A stretch of DNA of 64,000 bases from JBBITI01 sp963735055 (GTDB taxonomy: Bacteria; Chloroflexota; Dehalococcoidia; Dehalococcoidales; UBA2162): NCBI GenBank assembly GCA_963735055.1, contig CAVTJN010000007.1, forward strand, positions 62,001 to 126,000. The letters are read 5' to 3'. Shown piece by piece: positions 60,049-64,000 of the stretch. A program made the position numbers and the translations under genes. Numbering within the stretch: position 1 is the first letter of the stretch; each line of letters starts with the position of its first letter. The notes under the pieces are model-generated. The model searched no databases. It had not been told where the DNA came from and saw only the letters and a list, made by a program, of their open reading frames with translations.

Positions 60049-60866
60049 TGGACATCGCCGTTATCCTGTTGCTCAGTATCGCGGCGATTCCGGTAGTCGC
60101 AGTCACCGACGGGCCGCTCAGGATTGCTTTAGGCGTGATTGTTCTTCTGATCTTTCCGGGTTATACGCTTGCCGCGGCGCTATTCCCAACCAGGCGTAGT
60201 CTGGGGAGCGTCGAGCGGGCCGGGCTCACTCTTGTTTTGAGTTTTGCGGAAATCTCTTTGGTGGGACTTTTGCTCAACTACACGCCATGGGGCATCAGGC
60301 TCGCTCCAATTACGATCGCGACTCTGGCGGTGATATTCATTCAGTCCGGGATTGCGATCCTCAGGCGGATGCGAGTGCCTGAAACGGAACGCTTCGTGCC
60401 CCGAATACACTTCGAGTCCACCACTTGGAGTACCGCCGGCCGGTTTGACAAGGCGCTCTACGTTGCCCTGGTTCTGGCGGTAGTGGCCTCGGCGACGACT
60501 CTGGTCTACGTGATTGCCCGGCCGAAACCCATCCAGCCGTTCACTAATTTCTACGTGCTCGGACCAGGTGGGAAGATGGTCGACTATCCCTCCAGGGTCG
60601 CCCTGAATGGGTCGGCCGTAGTTACAGTCGGGATAACGAACCATGAGAATCGGGCGGCCAGCTACACGGTGGATGTTACCTTCGACGGCAAGATCATCCG
60701 GAACATCGGTCCCGTGGGGCTGTTGGATGACGGCGATTGGTCAATCCCGGTCACGCTGACTCCATCCCGGGTGGGTGACAACCAGCAGATTGAGTTCTTG
60801 CTCCGTAAGAACCAGGACAGTGATGTATACCTGACGCTCCGACTGTGGTTGGATGTGACCAATTAA
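60048..60866 (+). CDS. DUF1616 membrane protein
   Basis: 272 residues. Three or four N-terminal membrane helices (RIALGVIVLLIFPGYTLAAALFP, with the 'FPGY' mark of DUF1616) are followed by an extracytoplasmic beta-rich domain (FTNFYVLGPGGKMVDYP, VTVGITNHENRAASYTVDVTFDG) resembling a CARDB-like fold. It is coupled to the exosortase by a one-base overlap and co-occurs with archaeosortase systems, so a role in surface-protein processing or polymer assembly is inferred. Confidence 0.8.
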   Translation: MDIAVILLLSIAAIPVVAVTDGPLRIALGVIVLLIFPGYTLAAALFPTRRSLGSVERAGLTLVLSFAEISLVGLLLNYTPWGIRLAPITIATLAVIFIQSGIAILRRMRVPETERFVPRIHFESTTWSTAGRFDKALYVALVLAVVASATTLVYVIARPKPIQPFTNFYVLGPGGKMVDYPSRVALNGSAVVTVGITNHENRAASYTVDVTFDGKIIRNIGPVGLLDDGDWSIPVTLTPSRVGDNQQIEFLLRKNQDSDVYLTLRLWLDVTN

Positions 60867-60867
60867 G

Positions 60868-61749
60868 ATGGAATCTTCTGAGTCGACCTGGGAAACATAC
60901 CGGCAGAGAACACACACTATGATAACGTCGGGATCAGAGGATTCGTCCCGGCACGGCCGAATGCCTGGAGCAACCCTGGTGAGCCGCAGGAATGGCGGCC
61001 AAGCACTCGGCTTAGTCATTCAGAGCCTGCTCTACCTGGAGGCTCTTGGCTTCGCCGAGTTTGCAGCTCACTACATGAGCGAGTTGACCGGCGTCATCTC
61101 TCATTTCGTGGTCCTGCTGGTTGTTCTGATTGTCAGCGCCGCTGCCAGGAAGGAAAGCCAGCGCGATCTATGGTTGGCGCTGGGTTTGGTGCCTCTGATC
61201 AGGATCGCCAGTCTGGCGATGCTGCATGTAGAAATATCCGATATATACTGGTACCTCCTGATCTCGGTCCCCGTCCTGGTCGGTGTTGTCACGCTGATGA
61301 GAGTCCTCAAGTACTCCTCCAACACAGTCGGAATAAGGTACTCTGAGCCCGTGATCCAGGCGTTGTTGGTGCCTTTTGGCATTGCGGTGGGGGTGGTTGA
61401 CTATATGATCCTGAAGCCGGATGCGCTCAACAGCAGCTTGTCCGTTGAGTCGACGCTCTTTCCCGCCCTGATCCTGCTGATCTCCACCGGTTTCGTTGAG
61501 GAGTTGGCTTTTCGGGGGGTCATGCAGCGCGCGGCAGAAGCGGTCCATTCCTGGGGATGGGTCTACGTCGCTGCTATCTACGCCGTCATCCAGATAGGCC
61601 GTGGATCTGTCCAGCACGCGGGACTCGCCCTGGCAGTTGGCCTGGTGTTTGGCTGGGTAGTCAAGAGAACGGGCTCAATACTGGGAGTTGGTTTGGCCCA
61701 CGGATTGCTGAATATCGGGTTGTATCTGATATTCCCCCATCTCTTCTAA
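60868..61749 (+). CDS. CPBP (Abi/Rce1-like) intramembrane metalloprotease
   Basis: 293 residues, about eight membrane helices. Motif 1 EELAFRG (EExxxR) in FVEELAFRGVMQRAAE, motif 2 His in QHAGLALAVGLVFGW and motif 3 GVGLAHGLLNIGLYL. Family members act as prenyl-endopeptidases or in bacteriocin self-immunity. Directly after the DUF1616 gene (one base gap), so probably the last gene of the exosortase operon. Its stop overlaps that of the convergent membrane gene. Confidence 0.83.
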   Translation: MESSESTWETYRQRTHTMITSGSEDSSRHGRMPGATLVSRRNGGQALGLVIQSLLYLEALGFAEFAAHYMSELTGVISHFVVLLVVLIVSAAARKESQRDLWLALGLVPLIRIASLAMLHVEISDIYWYLLISVPVLVGVVTLMRVLKYSSNTVGIRYSEPVIQALLVPFGIAVGVVDYMILKPDALNSSLSVESTLFPALILLISTGFVEELAFRGVMQRAAEAVHSWGWVYVAAIYAVIQIGRGSVQHAGLALAVGLVFGWVVKRTGSILGVGLAHGLLNIGLYLIFPHLF

Positions 61750-61991
61750 GCCGTCAGAATGCCGGCAGCCCAGATTATTGCCAGGAAGCCGAATACGACC
61801 AGCAATGGTATGAGGAAGACGGCAATGTGGCGGCTGAACAAGGCGATACGGGGTCTGCTGTTGTCGTCGCTTAACAGCATCATGACCGCCAATATGAGGC
61901 AACCGGCAATAGTGGCGCCGATCGCCATTGGAGAGGTCACTATTGTGGAAACAACTGTGGCAACCATGATACGCTCCAATTGTTGGACCAT
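61746..61991 (-). CDS. Small two-helix membrane protein
   Basis: 81 residues from ATG 61991: MVQQLERIMVATVV, then two membrane helices (SPMAIGATIAGCLILAVMMLL and FLIPLLVVFGFLAIIWAAGI) joined by a charged loop SDDNSRPRIALFSRH. Tail-to-tail with the protease gene. No family recognised. Short length and convergent position make it moderately uncertain. Confidence 0.5.
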   Translation of the reverse strand: MVQQLERIMVATVVSTIVTSPMAIGATIAGCLILAVMMLLSDDNSRPRIALFSRHIAVFLIPLLVVFGFLAIIWAAGILTA

Positions 61992-62144
61992 TGACACCTG
62001 ATTGTCAACCCGGTCAAAGAGTACGCACAGTCGTTGTTCCCTCGATGTGGAAGTCACCGCATATGCACTATCAAAGATCATGCTAGAATGCAGTGTGTTC
62101 ATTGCCACCTTTGGTGCTGGCCAATAACAGCGAGGAGATGTGTT

Positions 62145-62837
62145 GTGGGAAGTGTCTACGAAGATGGTGCGTACATTGAAAAGAACCCCACCTGGCATGT
62201 TGAGGACTCAGAATGGAAATGCAAACAGATCGTCCGTATCATGGACGCATCCCAAGTAAAACCCCTCACGGTCGTCGAAGTGGGCTGCGGCGCAGGCGAA
62301 ATCCTGAACCAGTTAAGGCTTCGGCTTTCTGAAAACGTGACTCTCCATGGCTACGAGATCTCTCCCCAAGCGTTCGAGCTATGCCGACCCAGGGAGAGGG
62401 CAAATCTCCATTTCCACTTGGAGGACTTTATTACGGCGGATACTGAGACATTTGACCTCGTCCTCGCGATTGACGTGATCGAACACATACCGGACTATAT
62501 CGGCTTTCTCCGCGCTCTTAGAGGCAAGGGAAGATACAAGATCCTGCATGTCCCGATTGAGATCACTGTCCCCGCCGTGCTGCTGGAATATTTCGCGACC
62601 TCGCGACGCCAATTCGGGCACCTTCATTACTTCACCAGACGGAGTGCGCTCGCGGACCTTGAAGACTCCGGTTATCACGTAATTGACTGGTTCTACACTG
62701 CGAACTCACTCAGATTTTCAAGTCCCTTTTTGAGAGACAAACTATTGTGGCTCCCGAGAAAGGTGCTGTTCTCGATAAGCAAAGATTGGGCTCAGCGCCT
62801 TCTGGGGGGGTTCCATCTCATGGTCTTGGCCGAATAG
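62145..62837 (+). CDS. SAM-dependent methyltransferase (class I)
   Basis: 230 residues from a GTG behind GAGGAGA. Motif I VVEVGCGAGEILNQL, acidic loop GYEISPQAFELCR, FDLVLAIDVIEHIPDYIGFLRALR and HLHYFTRRSALADLEDSGY. Resembles methyltransferases of polysaccharide and surface-glycan loci (type 11/12). Neighbouring exosortase and glycosidase genes support a surface role, which is inference. Confidence 0.8.
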   Translation: MGSVYEDGAYIEKNPTWHVEDSEWKCKQIVRIMDASQVKPLTVVEVGCGAGEILNQLRLRLSENVTLHGYEISPQAFELCRPRERANLHFHLEDFITADTETFDLVLAIDVIEHIPDYIGFLRALRGKGRYKILHVPIEITVPAVLLEYFATSRRQFGHLHYFTRRSALADLEDSGYHVIDWFYTANSLRFSSPFLRDKLLWLPRKVLFSISKDWAQRLLGGFHLMVLAE

Positions 62838-63136
62838 GTTTGAACTGACCTGCCGCACGGATCTCATCGAAGCCAGCCACCCATGGGGCCTGGGATCTTT
62901 TTTCCAGTCCTACACCTACATCCCGCACCTCCGAAATCGCCGCCGTCGCCGGCACTCGCTCAGACGACCCCCTGGTCCCCGTTACCAACGCGGTCGGCAG
63001 TGGAACTAAAGGCAGGAGGCATCGGTACTACTGGGGGATGTTGCTCGCCGGCGATTTACCTTATTCTGCCTTTATGCCGCGGTCGCTGGACCAGCGGTCA
63101 TTACTGTTTGTCTTTGAAACGGAAGGGAAGGTTCGA
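62838..63136. other. Intergenic stretch before the glycosidase
   Basis: No convincing gene; a short open frame crosses it but has no ribosome site or homology. It carries the promoter of the next gene and a GCCGCCGTCGCCGGC palindromic stretch near 62938-62955. Confidence 0.35.
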
Positions 63137-64000
63137 CTGATTCTAAACGGGAAGACCGGCCTGTCACTAGTATTGGCCGTGGTAGCCATAGCCGCGAATT
63201 TGATGACGCCGGTCATCGTCAACGCGGACGCGACGGACTCACCGTCCCAAGGACGGGATACAGCATCGCTTTCGCCTGAAACACCCGTGCCGCTGCCGTT
63301 TCAACAGCCCGTGTCGCATCCGGTGCCCGTGGTGAAGAAAGGAATCAACTATCTGTCACAATGGGTCTGGTACAAACGCGATGCCACGACAGATGAAATA
63401 TTGCGCCGGGATTTTGCCCATTTCAGGGCAGACGGGATCGAGTATATCAGCCTTCCCCTGTATTGGTGCCGGCTGGAAGGAAATACGCGAGGAGACTATA
63501 CGGGAGCGGACTCGTACGGCGATGCCTTTCTCGCCAATACGAAAAGGGTGATTGACATCGCGGGTGAGTACGACATTGGAGTGATGGTCTCGATCTCGAC
63601 CCAGTGGGGTCCCGAGGGCACCTGGTCCACTCCAGACTATGTTATTGACCCGGTGACCGGACGGAACGAGGCACTGGCGGTGGCCAGAAGCCAGGACATG
63701 CAGGACGCTTTTGTAGAGATGTTCACCCACACGGTTGCGTACCTGAAGGGGTCTCCTAATATATGGTCGTGGGCGCTTAACGAACCATGGTACTACCCCA
63801 GGACACTCCCGGCGCCGTTCGAAGACGTAGATCAGAAAGAGAATTTCATCAGGCTGTTTCAAAGAATGAATGCGGTAGTCAAATCGCTGGACGGGCGGCC
63901 ATTTACGGTGAAGTTCCCCAGCGTGCACAATGAACCGCAGTACGTCACCGACGTGTTCGCCGATAATTGGGGATACGATCAGCGAATGCTCGACATCGTG
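63137..64000 (+). CDS. Secreted glycoside hydrolase, GH5/GH-A-like, runs off the right edge
   Basis: The frame is open to the last base, with about 288 residues visible. A signal peptide (GLSLVLAVVAIAANLM) follows either a CTG at 63137 behind GGAAGGGAAGG or an ATG at 63074; the start is uncertain. The (beta/alpha)8 N-terminus reads KKGINYLSQWVWYKRDATTDEIL, then GIEYISLPLYWCRLEG, DIAGEYDIGVMVSISTQWG and, with the acid/base Glu, WSWALNEPWYY. The LNEP motif identifies clan GH-A. A secreted glycanase at the end of a surface-sorting locus. Confidence 0.75.
   Translation, partial: MILNGKTGLSLVLAVVAIAANLMTPVIVNADATDSPSQGRDTASLSPETPVPLPFQQPVSHPVPVVKKGINYLSQWVWYKRDATTDEILRRDFAHFRADGIEYISLPLYWCRLEGNTRGDYTGADSYGDAFLANTKRVIDIAGEYDIGVMVSISTQWGPEGTWSTPDYVIDPVTGRNEALAVARSQDMQDAFVEMFTHTVAYLKGSPNIWSWALNEPWYYPRTLPAPFEDVDQKENFIRLFQRMNAVVKSLDGRPFTVKFPSVHNEPQYVTDVFADNWGYDQRMLDIV

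Overview
The window is about 60% GC and gene-dense on both strands. Its gene families suggest an anaerobic Chloroflexota bacterium of Dehalococcoidia/Anaerolineae type: a tungsten-type aldehyde:ferredoxin oxidoreductase, MmgE/PrpD proteins, a giant acyl-CoA dehydratase activase, UGSC-type selenoproteins, an archaeal-type prolyl-tRNA synthetase and an AprA/FrdA-like flavoprotein. This placement is inferred from gene content. No rRNA or marker phylogeny was available. Many otherwise good genes are broken by single-base indels, and the protein continues in another frame. This looks like uncorrected sequencing or assembly error, so most broken genes here are probably intact in the organism.

Layout. 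0-13 kb: a saccharolytic block with two LacZ-type GH2 beta-galactosidases flanking a URO-D-fold protein, an FG-GAP/ASPIC lipoprotein, a broken membrane protein and a glycyl-radical enzyme lacking its N-terminus. 13-20 kb: a MEDS-domain regulator, small proteins and a ~1,390-residue CoA-dehydratase activase. 20-27 kb: small proteins, proS, a MATE exporter, HicBA, and direct repeats with a tRNA 3'-end remnant. 26.8-44.3 kb: the selenoprotein island. 44.4-47.3 kb: zwf, gnd and yjbQ. 47.5-56.7 kb: an FMN/FeS/FAD oxidoreductase, a C2H2 mini-protein, a universal stress protein, an MBL hydrolase, two MmgE/PrpD proteins and an aldehyde:ferredoxin oxidoreductase. 56.9-64 kb: a secreted phosphoesterase, an EpsI-exosortase-DUF1616-CPBP protease operon, a methyltransferase and a secreted glycosidase running off the edge.

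Main discovery. Six genes contain one in-frame TGA each, and the reading frame is conserved on both sides. One is a peroxiredoxin-like protein in which TGA replaces the first Cys of the C-P-Y-C motif (F-F-U-P-Y-C). The other five are paralogs of about 560-590 residues with a UGSC-like N-domain and a long C-domain: four carry W-U-H-G-A and one carries G-U-P-G-C. Every TGA is followed about 18-28 nt later by a small hairpin. In five of the six the apical loop is AGTT closed by GC pairs, which fits the bacterial SECIS model. A TrxR-like flavoprotein forms an operon with the seleno-peroxiredoxin and is divergent from the first paralog. The paralogs are interleaved with an AprA-like flavoprotein, a ferredoxin, two SDR dehydrogenases and methyltransferases. 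This suggests a multi-paralog selenoprotein redox system of unknown substrate. No selA/B/C/D gene is present in the window.
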